NCBI RefSeq assembly: GCF_947039605.1
Contig: NZ_CAMQZG010000013.1
Span: forward strand, 1-64,000
DNA from: an uncultured Clostridium sp.
GTDB lineage: Bacteria > Bacillota > Clostridia > Clostridiales > Clostridiaceae
Reading direction: 5' to 3'
DNA: 64,000 nucleotides
Part shown: positions 52,679 to 63,431 of the stretch, piece after piece
Layout of the letters: every line of letters begins with the position of its first letter
Position numbering within the stretch: the first letter of the stretch is position 1
Program-made: the position numbers and the translations under genes
Notes under the pieces: model-generated
Database searches by the model: none
What the model saw: only the letters and a program-made list of their open reading frames with translations
Told to the model about the DNA's origin: nothing

Positions 52679-54100
52679 ATGAACAAACTTAGTGGTTGGT
52701 TAGAGAAAACTCTAATGCCTATCGCAGCTGTCATCGGTGGACAAAGACACCTTGGCGCTTTAAGAGACGGTTTCATCGCTACTCTTGGGGTTAACATGGT
52801 TGGTGCCATGGCTGTATTATTCAATAACATTATCTTTACAAGTGGTTCTTTAGCTGGTAAAAAGTTAAACGAGTCAGCTGGGTACGCAGAAAGTGTACAA
52901 CCTATATTCGACAAATACGTAATACCTGTAATGGGAAGAGTTTGGTGGGCAACATTAGCTATTATAGCAATATTCTTAGTTGTTTCAATTTCATATAGCC
53001 TTGCTAAATCTTACGAAGTAGACGGTATTGCCGCTGCTATTACTGGTATCGCTTCTTACTTTGCAATACTTGCTGAAGCTGGTCCTAGAGTAGGTGGATT
53101 AACAATTTCAGAAGCTGGTACAGTAGCATTTTTAGATGCTAATGGTGCAGTTGTAGAAGTTGCTGCTGAAGCCCTAAATGGCGCTACGCAGGCAACTATC
53201 GGAACATGGGGACAAATTCCAGTAGGAAACTTTGGTTCAACAGCTATGTTCGCTAGTATTATCGTAGCTATGGTTGGTACTCAATTATTCGTAGCTATCA
53301 CAAAAGCAGGATGGACATTCAAAATGCCTGAGCAAGTACCTCCAGCGGTATCAAAAGCTTTCTCAGCAATCATCCCTTCAACTATAACAATATTATTATT
53401 CAGTATCATTGGTGTAGTATTCACTAATTTCGTAGAAATACCATTCCTTGATATCGTTAATAAGTTCATTCAAGAGCCTCTTGTAAAACTTGGACAATCT
53501 CCAATCACTTACATTGGTTTAGTAATGTTCTCACAATTATTATGGTTCTTCGGATTACACGGATCAAACATTATCGATCCTGCTATGAACTCAATGTATA
53601 GACCTCCATTATTAGAAAATATGGAAGCATTCCAAAATGGCTTAGGTCAAGAGGCTATGCAAACATTAACAAGAAACTTCGTTGACGTTTATGCTCAACC
53701 AGGTGGATCAGGTGCTACTCTTGCATTACTTGTTGCTATATTCTTCTTCGCGAAGAGACAAGAGCAAAGAGAATTATTCAAGCTTGCTATCGCTCCAGGT
53801 TTATTCCAAATCAATGAGCCAGTAATCTTTGGTATGCCACTTGTATTAAACCCAATTATGTTTATACCATTTATATTCACACCAGCTATCTGTTTAACAA
53901 TAGCGTATGTATTCACAGAAATCATACCATTTGCTAACAAGATATGTGTTGAAACACCATGGACAACACCTCCAATCCTTAGTGCATTCCTTGCAACAGG
54001 TGGAGATATCAAAGCGGCATTACTTGCTGCTGCATTATTCGCTTTATCAGTGTTAATCTACACACCATTTATTATAGCTTCAAACAGAGAAGAAGTTTAA
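52679..54100 (+). CDS. PTS lactose/cellobiose family IIC
   Basis: MNKLSGWLEKTLMPIAAVIGGQRHLGALRDGFI...FFGLHGSNIIDP...FQINEPVIFGMPLVLNP. Confidence 0.95.
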   Translation: MNKLSGWLEKTLMPIAAVIGGQRHLGALRDGFIATLGVNMVGAMAVLFNNIIFTSGSLAGKKLNESAGYAESVQPIFDKYVIPVMGRVWWATLAIIAIFLVVSISYSLAKSYEVDGIAAAITGIASYFAILAEAGPRVGGLTISEAGTVAFLDANGAVVEVAAEALNGATQATIGTWGQIPVGNFGSTAMFASIIVAMVGTQLFVAITKAGWTFKMPEQVPPAVSKAFSAIIPSTITILLFSIIGVVFTNFVEIPFLDIVNKFIQEPLVKLGQSPITYIGLVMFSQLLWFFGLHGSNIIDPAMNSMYRPPLLENMEAFQNGLGQEAMQTLTRNFVDVYAQPGGSGATLALLVAIFFFAKRQEQRELFKLAIAPGLFQINEPVIFGMPLVLNPIMFIPFIFTPAICLTIAYVFTEIIPFANKICVETPWTTPPILSAFLATGGDIKAALLAAALFALSVLIYTPFIIASNREEV

Positions 54101-54113
54101 TAAATAAAAAATT

Positions 54114-54148
54114 AATGGTATGGGGCTTTGCCTCATACCATTTTTTTA
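54114..54148 (+). terminator. rho-independent terminator
   Basis: AATGGTATGgggctttgcCTCATACCATTTTTTT. Confidence 0.8.
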
Positions 54149-54269
54149 TTTAACTACTACTCTTTTTCTTACTTAACAATTACTTTTTATTATTATGTTC
54201 TATTATTCATTGTTTATATATATTTTTATAGTATAATTTTTATATAAAATACGTTAGAGGTGATTTAAT

Positions 54270-54839
54270 TTGAAGGGATTCAAAGAAACTGCTGAGATCA
54301 ATTATTCAGCTAAAGATATTTTTAAAATCTTTAAAAAAATGATCAAACAAGACTTTCCAAGATTTAATGAAAAGGAAGCTATTGGTACTTCAACAAAAAA
54401 GACAATAGGACACTATACAACTAAAAGTGCAGAGGCTTATGTAGAAATTTCAGACTATAAAGAAAATGCAGTATATGAAATAACTACAATTACATCTAAA
54501 ACACAAACTACATTTGTATCAAGATATGAACTTGAAGTTATTGATGAAAACACTACACTTTTAAGTCTAAATGAATATCAAATTGGTGAAGGATTCTTTG
54601 TAGCAGTTAATACCTTTGTTCAAACAATGTTTTTCAAGAATAGATTTAAAACTAGATTTAGTTATTTAAAGCAAGGTCTTGAAGCTGCTTTAGTAGAAGA
54701 AAAAGAAAGAACTACACCTAAAACAAAAGGTGAAAATGCTCTTGATAGTTCTACTCCTTTAGATGAAGTTGCTATTAATCAAAATGATGATAATGATATA
54801 AGCATTGAAATTAAAGAAAAAGAAAATATAGTTGAGTAA
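54270..54839 (+). CDS. DUF3284-like protein
   Basis: MKGFKETAEINYSAKDIFKIFKKMIKQDFP...; this family is often found near cellobiose-type PTS genes. Confidence 0.65.
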   Translation: MKGFKETAEINYSAKDIFKIFKKMIKQDFPRFNEKEAIGTSTKKTIGHYTTKSAEAYVEISDYKENAVYEITTITSKTQTTFVSRYELEVIDENTTLLSLNEYQIGEGFFVAVNTFVQTMFFKNRFKTRFSYLKQGLEAALVEEKERTTPKTKGENALDSSTPLDEVAINQNDDNDISIEIKEKENIVE

Positions 54840-54856
54840 TTACTCTCTTTAATTAG

Positions 54857-54890
54857 AATAATACCCCTCTTTGGGGTATTATTCTTTTAT
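54857..54890 (+). terminator. rho-independent terminator
   Basis: AATAATACCCCtcttTGGGGTATTATTCTTTT. Confidence 0.8.
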
Positions 54891-55276
54891 TTTAACTATT
54901 TTGATATCTGTTAGCTTACTTTCAATATTATAATGATATGTCTAGCTAGATATTTTTTATAAAAGTTTAAAAAATATTTAGTTTTTTTATTGACTTATCA
55001 ATGATTATATATTATTATTAATACATAATCCTAATTGATAATATTTTTCAATTAGAGCATAATAGAATTTAATGATATCACACACATCATTAATTCAAGA
55101 TATACACAATAATTATATCCCTAATATAATTAAATTTTTTTGACTTCTTAAACTAAAAAATAACGTAGAAAAAAAGCAAGGTACACTACCCTTGCTTTTT
55201 TCATTCCTTCAAATAAATTCTTAGATAAAATATCTTGTGTATTTGCAAACTCTTTTACCTCTTCAATTACCTTTTC

Positions 55277-55397
55277 CAACTATCATAGTTTCTCCTATCA
55301 CTCTTGATATAGCTAATATAAATGAAGATACTATTCCTTATAAAGCCTCCCGTATAGCAATTCTTCTAACTACTTCAAATTTCGTAGCCCCCACAGT
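55277..55397 (-). pseudogene. remnant of phosphate-type ABC permease (PstC/PstA-like)
   Basis: Minus strand translates as GATKFEVVRRIAIREAL*GIVSSFILAISRVIGETMIV, resembling the Pst permease EAA loop, with an internal stop. Confidence 0.65.
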
Positions 55398-55729
55398 TAA
55401 TTCTAATAGATGCATGTTAAATCAAAAATCTTAATTATTGAGACTTTGTTAAGTTATAAATCTTTTTTTCAACTTAAATTAATATGAATATTGATATTTA
55501 CAAGCTTATAAGTGTGTGATAAACTATTGTTGTCCTATCTGGACTATTCTAGACTTATGTTTACATAAAATTTAGAATATCAATAATTGCCTATGGCAAT
55601 TTTTGCGTACTTTATGTGCAAAAAAGTTTAATTTAATCTATACAGAAAAGACCAGTAAGGATAACTGTCCCTTACTGGTCTTTTTCATTCTATATACAAA
55701 GTTTTATTTGGGAGCAAAATCTTATAATT

Positions 55730-55862
55730 TTACTTTTGAATTTTTTCAAGTTCTTTAGTATAGTCTTCTGCTATTAATGGAATATATCCAACCTCTTGGA
55801 CTTTAATATTACCAAATGTAGGCTCTATTGTACCTTTAACCGCATCTATGAATATGTTTATC
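55730..55862 (-). pseudogene. C-terminal gene remnant, possibly of a transporter component
   Basis: Open minus-strand frame ending at 55730: INIFIDAVKGTIEPTFGNIKVQEVGYIPLIAEDYTKELEKIQK*; no start. Confidence 0.4.
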
Positions 55863-55879
55863 TATCAGGGCTTCTTTTT

Positions 55880-57793
55880 TTATTTTTCCTTGTTCTTCTT
55901 TATTTCTTTTTGTATTTTTTTTAATGCTTTTTTAGATCCTCTTTCTATATCATGTCCTAATTTTCTATCTTTGTAAGATGTAAATATTGAATCTAAATCA
56001 TAATCATCAGGATAAAGTTCACTAGCTTTAATATTCATAGTAACTCTTGTTTTATTTATCTCTTTAAATTCATGATTATAATATACTGTAAGATTATTAA
56101 GTTCATCAATTGGTTTATAAACTACTGCTACCTCATCAAAATCTAATAAATTAACCTTATCACCTTTAAAGTAATCTACCTCTATAACATTATTTATAAC
56201 TTCAACTTCATTATTAATATTTCTTCTAACCTTACTTTCAACTACTTTTTCATAGCTATAATCTTTATCCTCTATATACCTTTTTGCTTTATCTAAAATC
56301 CGCTCTTCAATTCCCATTTTTTTAGATATCCAAAGTGCATTACTTTGCCCTGATTTTCCTATTAAAAGTTTATATAAAGGTTTTAAGCTCTCACTCTCAA
56401 ATTGCATAGCTGCATTTTCAAAATCACTATGATTTTCAGAAAATCTTTTAATCTCACCATAGTGAGTTGTTGCAACTGTTATAGCACCTTTTTTATAAAA
56501 CTCTTCTAATATAGCTATAGCAATACCTGCACCTTCATTAGGCTCTGTACCTGACCCAATCTCATCTGAAAGTATAAGCGTTTTATTATTTGTATTTCTA
56601 ATTATATCTGATAGATTTTTCATATGTGATGAAAATGTACTAAGAGAATTTTCTATACTTTGATTATCTCCTATATCAACAAAAACATTTTTAAACATAC
56701 CTATATTAGTATTCTTATCTGCTGCAATATGAAAACCACTTTGAACTGCTAATGTAAGTATACCAACAGTTTTTAAAACTATAGTTTTACCACCAGCATT
56801 TGGCCCTGTTATAATCATACTTCTATACTTTGAACCTATCTCAAAATCTAATGGTACTGCATTATTCTCTAAAAGCGGATGTTTTCCTTTGATTATATTA
56901 ACATATCCTCTATCATTAATTTCAGGTTTTACTCCTGATATATTTTTACTATACTTAGCCTTTGCAAATATCATATCAAACTGTGCTACTACCTCAATAT
57001 TCAACTTAATTTCTCTAATATATTCAAAAACCTTATTATTTATTTCTGCTAATATTCTAAACTCTTCTATAGACTCTTCAACTCTTAAAACATTTAACTC
57101 ACTCACATACTTTGAAATACTACTTGGTTCTATAAATACAGTTGAACCTTTTGATGATACCTCTATAATTTCACCCTGAACATGATTTTTGTAAGAAGCC
57201 TTTATAGGAACTGTAAACCTCCCATCTCTTTTACTTACAAAAAATTCTTGAATATACTCTTTATTTCCTGAACTACTTAAAAACTTTTTAAGTCTTTCCT
57301 GTATTTTTTCTTCACACGCTTCTATAAGTCTTCTTGCTTTTTTAAGCTCCTTACTTGCATCATCCGCGATTTTATTCCCTTTTATAGAAACTTCTATCTC
57401 TTCTTCTACACTTATTAAATCAGTAATTGATAAACAATAACTAGATAGCATAGGTGCATAACTTTCCTTATCCTTCATTGAATTTTTAAGTTTTCTACAT
57501 CCTCTTAGAAAATTACTTATCTCTATAAGTTCTCTTGCCTCAACAATAATCCCTTTCTCTACACTCTCTATATGATCTTTTATATTTAATATTCCATAAA
57601 GAGGAATATGATTCATCATATCTAGAATAGCAACTCCTTCTGATGTTTCACTTAACTTTCTTTCAACAACCCTTAAATCTGCTGAAGGTTTTATATTATC
57701 AATTAGCTCTCTCCCAAGTCCACTAACGCAATTCTTTTTAACTAACTCTTTTAAATTTTCATACTGCAATTTTTCAAATGTATTATTATTCAT
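55880..57793 (-). CDS. MutS2-like MutS-family protein without an obvious Smr domain
   Basis: ITGPNAGGKTIVLKTVGIL Walker A; LILSDEIGSGTEPNEGAGIAIAILEEF; short Lys-rich C-terminus. Confidence 0.88.
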   Translation of the reverse strand: MNNNTFEKLQYENLKELVKKNCVSGLGRELIDNIKPSADLRVVERKLSETSEGVAILDMMNHIPLYGILNIKDHIESVEKGIIVEARELIEISNFLRGCRKLKNSMKDKESYAPMLSSYCLSITDLISVEEEIEVSIKGNKIADDASKELKKARRLIEACEEKIQERLKKFLSSSGNKEYIQEFFVSKRDGRFTVPIKASYKNHVQGEIIEVSSKGSTVFIEPSSISKYVSELNVLRVEESIEEFRILAEINNKVFEYIREIKLNIEVVAQFDMIFAKAKYSKNISGVKPEINDRGYVNIIKGKHPLLENNAVPLDFEIGSKYRSMIITGPNAGGKTIVLKTVGILTLAVQSGFHIAADKNTNIGMFKNVFVDIGDNQSIENSLSTFSSHMKNLSDIIRNTNNKTLILSDEIGSGTEPNEGAGIAIAILEEFYKKGAITVATTHYGEIKRFSENHSDFENAAMQFESESLKPLYKLLIGKSGQSNALWISKKMGIEERILDKAKRYIEDKDYSYEKVVESKVRRNINNEVEVINNVIEVDYFKGDKVNLLDFDEVAVVYKPIDELNNLTVYYNHEFKEINKTRVTMNIKASELYPDDYDLDSIFTSYKDRKLGHDIERGSKKALKKIQKEIKKNKEK

Positions 57794-58185
57794 TTATCCC
57801 ATATCCTTTCTTTTTTAAAATAAACATATGGAGATACATAGGCTATCACTAATTTAATTTTATATAAAAAAAAGCTGTGGATATCCACAGCTTACAATTC
57901 AAATACTACTTTATAAAGAAATTTTTATATAACTTCCTTATAATTTATTATATCAATAGTACCTTATCAAGCTTTTCGTATCTCCATAGAAACCTAAATA
58001 ATCGCATCGCAAACAAAGGTCTATCACCTCATTACTTTTAACAATTATTCAATAATTTAATTTTCTATTTTAATACTACCCCGCTCATAAAGCACCTCTT
58101 TAATTCTTATTTTTTATATCTTAATCCTAGCATATTAAATTTTTCATTTCAATATATGTCGCTAAATTTAACATAAACTTTATTT

Positions 58186-58812
58186 TTAGTATACATGTTT
58201 CTTTAATCTTTTTATTGGCAGTAGCATTATAACTATAATACTTAAAACCCCAACAACTCCAGCAGAGCTAACGTTATAAGTAATTGAGTACCACCAAAGG
58301 TTCATCCCTGGAGGTGCATACATTCCATAGAAATATACTCCTGATATTATATTAGCTAGTACACTTAAAAATACAGCTATTATAGAACCAATCAAAATTT
58401 GAGATCTTTTCTCTCTACCGACTATACCTGCAAGTCCAAGTGTTACGCTTGCTAAAACATAGTCCATAAGAGCCTCTGCAATTCCAACTATATGTCCACC
58501 TGTTATAAGAAGTAAAACTCCATAAATAAGGCCACAAGTCATCCCCTCCGTAATTCCATAAAAAATCGAAACAAGCATTATTGGAAGGAATGGCAGAAGA
58601 TTTATCCCTCCACCTTGTGGATATGCAATAAACTTTATAAATGATAATACAAATGCCATTGCTGCAAATATAGCAATAACTATCATCTGCTTTAAACTTG
58701 GTTTTTTCTTCTTAAATCCCACTCCTATGAATACGATAAAAGCAATACTTATAATATAAGTTAGTATGTTTACAATCTCTACATGTTGTAAAACTTGATT
58801 ATACTGTGACAT
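58186..58812 (-). CDS. thiT: energy-coupled thiamine transporter ThiT
   Basis: Six-TM S component, INLLPFLPIMLVSIFYGITEG...; TPP riboswitch upstream. Confidence 0.88.
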   Translation of the reverse strand: MSQYNQVLQHVEIVNILTYIISIAFIVFIGVGFKKKKPSLKQMIVIAIFAAMAFVLSFIKFIAYPQGGGINLLPFLPIMLVSIFYGITEGMTCGLIYGVLLLITGGHIVGIAEALMDYVLASVTLGLAGIVGREKRSQILIGSIIAVFLSVLANIISGVYFYGMYAPPGMNLWWYSITYNVSSAGVVGVLSIIVIMLLPIKRLKKHVY

Positions 58813-58864
58813 AAAAATATCCCCTCTCTTTTATTTATTGTCTGCTAATATAATGCCCTAAAAT

Positions 58865-58897
58865 CAAAAAAACAATATTTCTTTGCAGAAATATTGT
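58865..58897 (-). terminator. riboswitch expression-platform terminator
   Basis: Minus strand: ACAATATTTCTgcaAAGAAATATTGTTTTTTT. Confidence 0.75.
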
Positions 58898-58954
58898 CAT
58901 AAATCAAAATTAAGCATTATGAAGCGTTCCTCAAAATGACTTAAAAAGAAATAG

Positions 58955-59036
58955 CTTTCCTACGTTGGTACTAACCAAACAGGTTCAAGGGTTAATTCTA
59001 AATAGAATCTCTCAGCTATAAGCACCCCTAGCAAGA
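58955..59036 (-). ncRNA. TPP riboswitch
   Basis: Minus strand: TAGGGGTGCTTATAGCTGAGAGATTCTATTTAGAATTAACCCTTGAACCTGTTTGGTTAGTACCAACGTAGGAAAG. Confidence 0.95.
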
Positions 59037-59104
59037 TATTAAATTTTAAATATTTATTATAGCTATTTTATAATAAGTATATACAATTGTCAAATTCTTC
59101 TTAT

Positions 59105-59800
59105 TTATTCGCATATGAATTTATATCCAACACCTCTAATTGTTTGTATAAACATTGGATTCTTATCATCCATTTCTATTTTTTGTCTTAAATGTCTAAT
59201 ATGAACATCAACTGTTCTAGTTTCCCCAATGTACTCATATCCCCATATTCTATCAAGCAAAACCTCTCTTGTAATAATTGACCCTTTGTTTTTTATCAAT
59301 ATTTTTAATATTTCAAATTCTTTTAAAGTTAAATCAACAATATTTTCATTTTTTCTAACTTCTCTAGTTTGTAAATTCACTGCTACATCACCAAACTTAA
59401 CTAAATTGCTTTCAGTTTTAACACTTGAGCTTCTTCTTAGTTGTGCCTTCACTCTAGCGACAAGTTCTCTTACTGAAAATGGCTTTGTCATATAATCATC
59501 AGCACCAATCTCAAGCCCAACAATCTTGTCTATCTCCTCACCCTTTGCTGTAAGCATAATAATTGGTGTATTTCCTATCACGCTATCTTTTCTAATTTCT
59601 TTACAAACTTCAAATCCATCCATAACCGGCAACATCAAATCAAGTACTATAAGGTCTACTTGTCTTTCTTTTGCAAGTTCAACAGCTTCTCCACCATCAG
59701 CTGCCTGAATAGTCTTAAATCCATTTTTCTCTAAATTAAACTTAATAAGTTCTCTTATATGCATTTCATCATCAACTATTAAAATCCTTTTATCTAACAT
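59105..59800 (-). CDS. OmpR/PhoB-family response regulator; no histidine kinase adjacent
   Basis: ILIVDDEMHIRELIKFNLEKNGF...LDLMLPVMDG...TLKEFEILKILIKN...TRTVDVHIRHLRQKIE. Confidence 0.93.
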   Translation of the reverse strand: MLDKRILIVDDEMHIRELIKFNLEKNGFKTIQAADGGEAVELAKERQVDLIVLDLMLPVMDGFEVCKEIRKDSVIGNTPIIMLTAKGEEIDKIVGLEIGADDYMTKPFSVRELVARVKAQLRRSSSVKTESNLVKFGDVAVNLQTREVRKNENIVDLTLKEFEILKILIKNKGSIITREVLLDRIWGYEYIGETRTVDVHIRHLRQKIEMDDKNPMFIQTIRGVGYKFICE

Positions 59801-59970
59801 AATTTACTCCCCCAACTTATATATTTCACCTATTTCTTCTGGCTACTAATCTTCCTCAATACCGTTATTATAACAACCATATTATTATCACACAATAAGG
59901 CATATCATAAACTTAATCTATTCTTAATATAAAATGTCAAAACTAATAAAAAAAAGACTAACCACATAAA

Positions 59971-60552
59971 TTAATCTTTCTCATTATTTAAAAGAATACT
60001 TTTCATAAATCTCATAAATTTTATCTTATTTAACTTTAAACTACTCAAGAATTTTTTTTCATCTTCTACTGTAGTAAAAATCATTTTAGGTAAACTAATT
60101 CTCTGAAACAAAATACTTTTATTTATAAAATATAAATTTTCTCCCTCTGTAATAATACTATCTACTTTCTTTAAATTAAATGTTATTGTAGATTTATTTA
60201 TGCTAATTATAGAAATATTATTTAAAGTATCTATTCTTACAGTATCAATATCTATTTTTCTATTTTCATCACTATGCATCTTTAAATATTCAATCATTGA
60301 TAATTTATTTTTTACTACATTATCCAAGATAATAATTTTATATCCTAATATAGTATTAATAATTATATTTTCTTCTTCAATTACACTTAATATATCTCCC
60401 CTATCAAGTTCTAATATAATATCTAGTTCCTTTATTATAATCTTATCATGATAAAAAGCTATTTCTATATTATTTTCCTTACCTATATATATCCCCTTAT
60501 CTTTTATAGTTTTTATATATTCCTCTCCACTTAATTTATAAACTACCCCCAT
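59971..60552 (-). CDS. hypothetical protein
   Basis: 193-aa ORF; no recognised family. Confidence 0.5.
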   Translation of the reverse strand: MGVVYKLSGEEYIKTIKDKGIYIGKENNIEIAFYHDKIIIKELDIILELDRGDILSVIEEENIIINTILGYKIIILDNVVKNKLSMIEYLKMHSDENRKIDIDTVRIDTLNNISIISINKSTITFNLKKVDSIITEGENLYFINKSILFQRISLPKMIFTTVEDEKKFLSSLKLNKIKFMRFMKSILLNNEKD

Positions 60553-60759
60553 ATTGTCCCCCTAAAATACACTTTAATAAATTATAGTCATAAATTTTAA
60601 ACTACAATTTAATAAACTAAAAATCATTTTTAAACTTTTTTAAAAAGACATAAAAAAACTACTTCCTAGTCTAAAATGCTAAGAAGTAGTTAAATATTTT
60701 TTCACCTTTAGTTCACTTTAGAAATATTTATTTATTTATTGTAAATATTTCTAAAGCCA

Positions 60760-60966
60760 CTAATTTTTTTGAACTGTTATGTTAAGATTTACATCTTTAT
60801 TATGAGCAAACTCATTTGTTTCATTAATAATAATTTGTTTTTTATCTTGTTCTTGTCTTTTATGTATCACGTAAATCCCTAAACTGACCATTGCTACAAC
60901 TCCCACTAAAATCAAACCTATAATTCTTGTTTTCATCTTTTCCCTCTTCATCTTTATCCTCTTCAC
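60760..60966 (-). CDS. small single-TM protein
   Basis: 68 aa, IIGLILVGVVAMVSLGIYVI TM helix. Confidence 0.5.
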   Translation of the reverse strand: MKRIKMKREKMKTRIIGLILVGVVAMVSLGIYVIHKRQEQDKKQIIINETNEFAHNKDVNLNITVQKN

Positions 60967-61058
60967 ACTTTTAAACTTTTAAATTAAACTCTAATTAAAT
61001 TCTACCTTTATCTTTTGCCTTATATGTAACTTTTTGATTACCTTTTTATAAAATCTCA

Positions 61059-61096
61059 AAAAAGGTACAGTAAAATTAAATTTACCGCACCTTCTT
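61059..61096 (-). terminator. rho-independent terminator
   Basis: Minus strand: AAGGTGCGGTAAAtttaaTTTTACTGTACCTTTTTT. Confidence 0.7.
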
Positions 61097-61171
61097 ATAT
61101 AATTTCTTAATTACCACTTAAATCTAATATAAAATTCTTTCTATATTATAATCTAAAAATTCACTTTCAAA

Positions 61172-62179
61172 TTATCTTGGTATTAAACCAATTTTCTTTT
61201 GAACTTTTCTAAGTGTTTTTGTTGCTATATAATTAGCTTTTTCTGCACCAGCTTTATATATAGTTTCAAGTTCTTTTTTATTTGAAAGAAGATCTCTTAC
61301 TCTTATTTGTACTGGCTCAAGTTCTCCTACTATTATCTCAGCAACATCTTTTTTAAAGTCTGCATAGCCTTTTCCTACATACCTTGCAACAATTTCTTCT
61401 GGGCTAGCCCCTTGTATTGTTGAAACTATATTAATAAGATTTTTAACCCCTGGCTGTTCATCTGTATAGTTTACAACCCCTACACTATCTGTCACAGCTC
61501 TTGAAATTTTCTTTCTAATAACTGTTGGTTCATCCATTAGTAGTATTGAAGCATTTGGATTTTCTTCTGACTTAGACATTTTTCTTGTTGGATCTTGAAG
61601 GTCCATTATTTTTGCTCCAGCTTTTGGTGTATACCCATCTGGGATTTGGAATGTCGGACTATATGCCCCATTAAATCTTGTTGCTATATCTCTAGCAAGT
61701 TCAAGATGTTGTCTTTGGTCTATACCTACTGGAACTAAATCTGTTTGGTATGCAAGTATATCTGCTGCCATAAGAACTGGATAATTAAATAGTCCTGCAC
61801 TTATTGATTCACCTGAATCTACTGCTTTTTGTGATTTATCTTTATACTGTGTCATTCTACTAAGCTCACCCATATATGAGTTGCATGTTAGAAGCCATGA
61901 TAATTCAGCATGTGCTGGCACATGTGATTGTATGAATAGTGTGTTGTTCTCTACATCTATTCCTGATGCTATGTAAATAGCTAATATCTCTAAAGTTCTT
62001 TTTCTAAGCTCTGCTGGTGTTTGCTTAACAGTTATTGCATGAAGGTCTACAACACAGTAGTAACATTCATAATCATCTTGAAGTTTTACCCATGATTTGA
62101 TAGCTCCTAGATAATTTCCAATTGTTAAGTCTCCTGAAGGTTTAATTCCACTAAATATAACCTTTTTCTTTTCTTCCAT
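61172..62179 (-). CDS. trpS: tryptophanyl-tRNA synthetase
   Basis: VIFSGIKPSGDLTIGNYLGAIKSWV...KMSKSEENPNASI. Confidence 0.96.
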   Translation of the reverse strand: MEEKKKVIFSGIKPSGDLTIGNYLGAIKSWVKLQDDYECYYCVVDLHAITVKQTPAELRKRTLEILAIYIASGIDVENNTLFIQSHVPAHAELSWLLTCNSYMGELSRMTQYKDKSQKAVDSGESISAGLFNYPVLMAADILAYQTDLVPVGIDQRQHLELARDIATRFNGAYSPTFQIPDGYTPKAGAKIMDLQDPTRKMSKSEENPNASILLMDEPTVIRKKISRAVTDSVGVVNYTDEQPGVKNLINIVSTIQGASPEEIVARYVGKGYADFKKDVAEIIVGELEPVQIRVRDLLSNKKELETIYKAGAEKANYIATKTLRKVQKKIGLIPR

Positions 62180-62637
62180 TGAGATAATTCTCCTTTCATT
62201 ATTAAAACTTTACTTTGCATAATATTCTTGCAAAGTATGCCTATGACTATTTTACTCTACTTTTCATAGGTTTATTACCCTTTATAGTATACCTTATATA
62301 TTAACACAATTTAATAGTTTTTTAATACGTTATCATAACAAATTCCAAACACAGATTATAATATTATTTTATTATTTTTAATTTTGAATGTTCCTTTTAT
62401 ATTTTCCATTTTACATACAAAAAAATTTTCTTATAAAAATATTCAACTTTTACTTTTTCCCCTTATTTATTAACCGTTTATAAATTTTTCTTATAAATCA
62501 AAATAAATCTATAAACAAATCCTTATAAAAAAAATCAAAATATCAAAATTCATTTGGCACATTTACTTGTATCCGTTTACAAAAAAGGGTAATATAGACC
62601 TATAGAAATCAACGAAATAAAAAGGAGCGTCATACAT

Positions 62638-63345
62638 ATGAGTTTACACATAGAAGCAAAAGAAGGTCAAATAGCAGAAACAGTATTACTTCCAGGAGAT
62701 CCACTTAGAGCTAAGTTTATAGCTGATACTTTCCTTGAAGATGTAGTTTGTTACAACAATATCAGAGGAATGCTTGGATTCACAGGAACATACAAAGGCA
62801 AAAAAATATCAGTTCAAGGAACTGGAATGGGTATGCCATCAATAACTATCTATGCAACTGAGCTTGTTAAAGATTATGGTGTTAAAAACCTTATAAGAAT
62901 AGGTACAGCAGGTGCTATCAATAAAGACGTTAAATTAAGAGATTTAATAATCGGAATTTCAGCTCATACTGATTCAGGTATGAACAATCATATATTCAAA
63001 GGTGCTAACTTTGCACCAACAGCTAGTTTTAAATTAGCTAGTCTTGCATATAATAGTGCAGTTAAACATGGTATAGAACCAAGAATGGAGAGTTTATTCA
63101 CTTCAGATTCATTCTACAACCATTATTTAGAAAACTATGATATGTGGGCAAAAGTTGGAACTACAGCAGTAGAAATGGAAGCAGCTGGTTTATACACAGT
63201 AGCAGCTTTATACGGAGCTAACGCTCTAGCTATGGTTACAATAAGTGACCATATCATAACAGGTGAGGCAGTGCCTCCAGCTGAAAGACAAACAACTTTC
63301 CTTCAAATGATGGAAGTTGCTTTAGATGCAGCAATAGAACTTTAA
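62638..63345 (+). CDS. deoD: purine-nucleoside phosphorylase (DeoD type)
   Basis: [34 protein letters not shown]...[16 protein letters not shown]...VEMEAAGLY. Confidence 0.95.
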   Translation: MSLHIEAKEGQIAETVLLPGDPLRAKFIADTFLEDVVCYNNIRGMLGFTGTYKGKKISVQGTGMGMPSITIYATELVKDYGVKNLIRIGTAGAINKDVKLRDLIIGISAHTDSGMNNHIFKGANFAPTASFKLASLAYNSAVKHGIEPRMESLFTSDSFYNHYLENYDMWAKVGTTAVEMEAAGLYTVAALYGANALAMVTISDHIITGEAVPPAERQTTFLQMMEVALDAAIEL

Positions 63346-63381
63346 GAAATTAATTAAACACTTATTTTTTCCATTAAGTGT

Positions 63382-63420
63382 AAAGAACGCAAAGTATTTA
63401 AATACTTTGCGTTCTTTTAT
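63382..63420. terminator. bidirectional terminator
   Basis: AAAGAACGCAAAGTATTtaAATACTTTGCGTTCTTTT. Confidence 0.85.
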
Positions 63421-63431
63421 TATTTATTAAA

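Noticed and set aside
52648-54012. Minus-strand ORFs antisense to PTS IIC
   Set aside because: Overlap a confident CDS, no family match, no plausible RBS.
55237-55434. 65-aa plus-strand ORF MYLQTLLPLQLP...
   Set aside because: Lies opposite the Pst-like permease remnant on the minus strand, which explains its composition.
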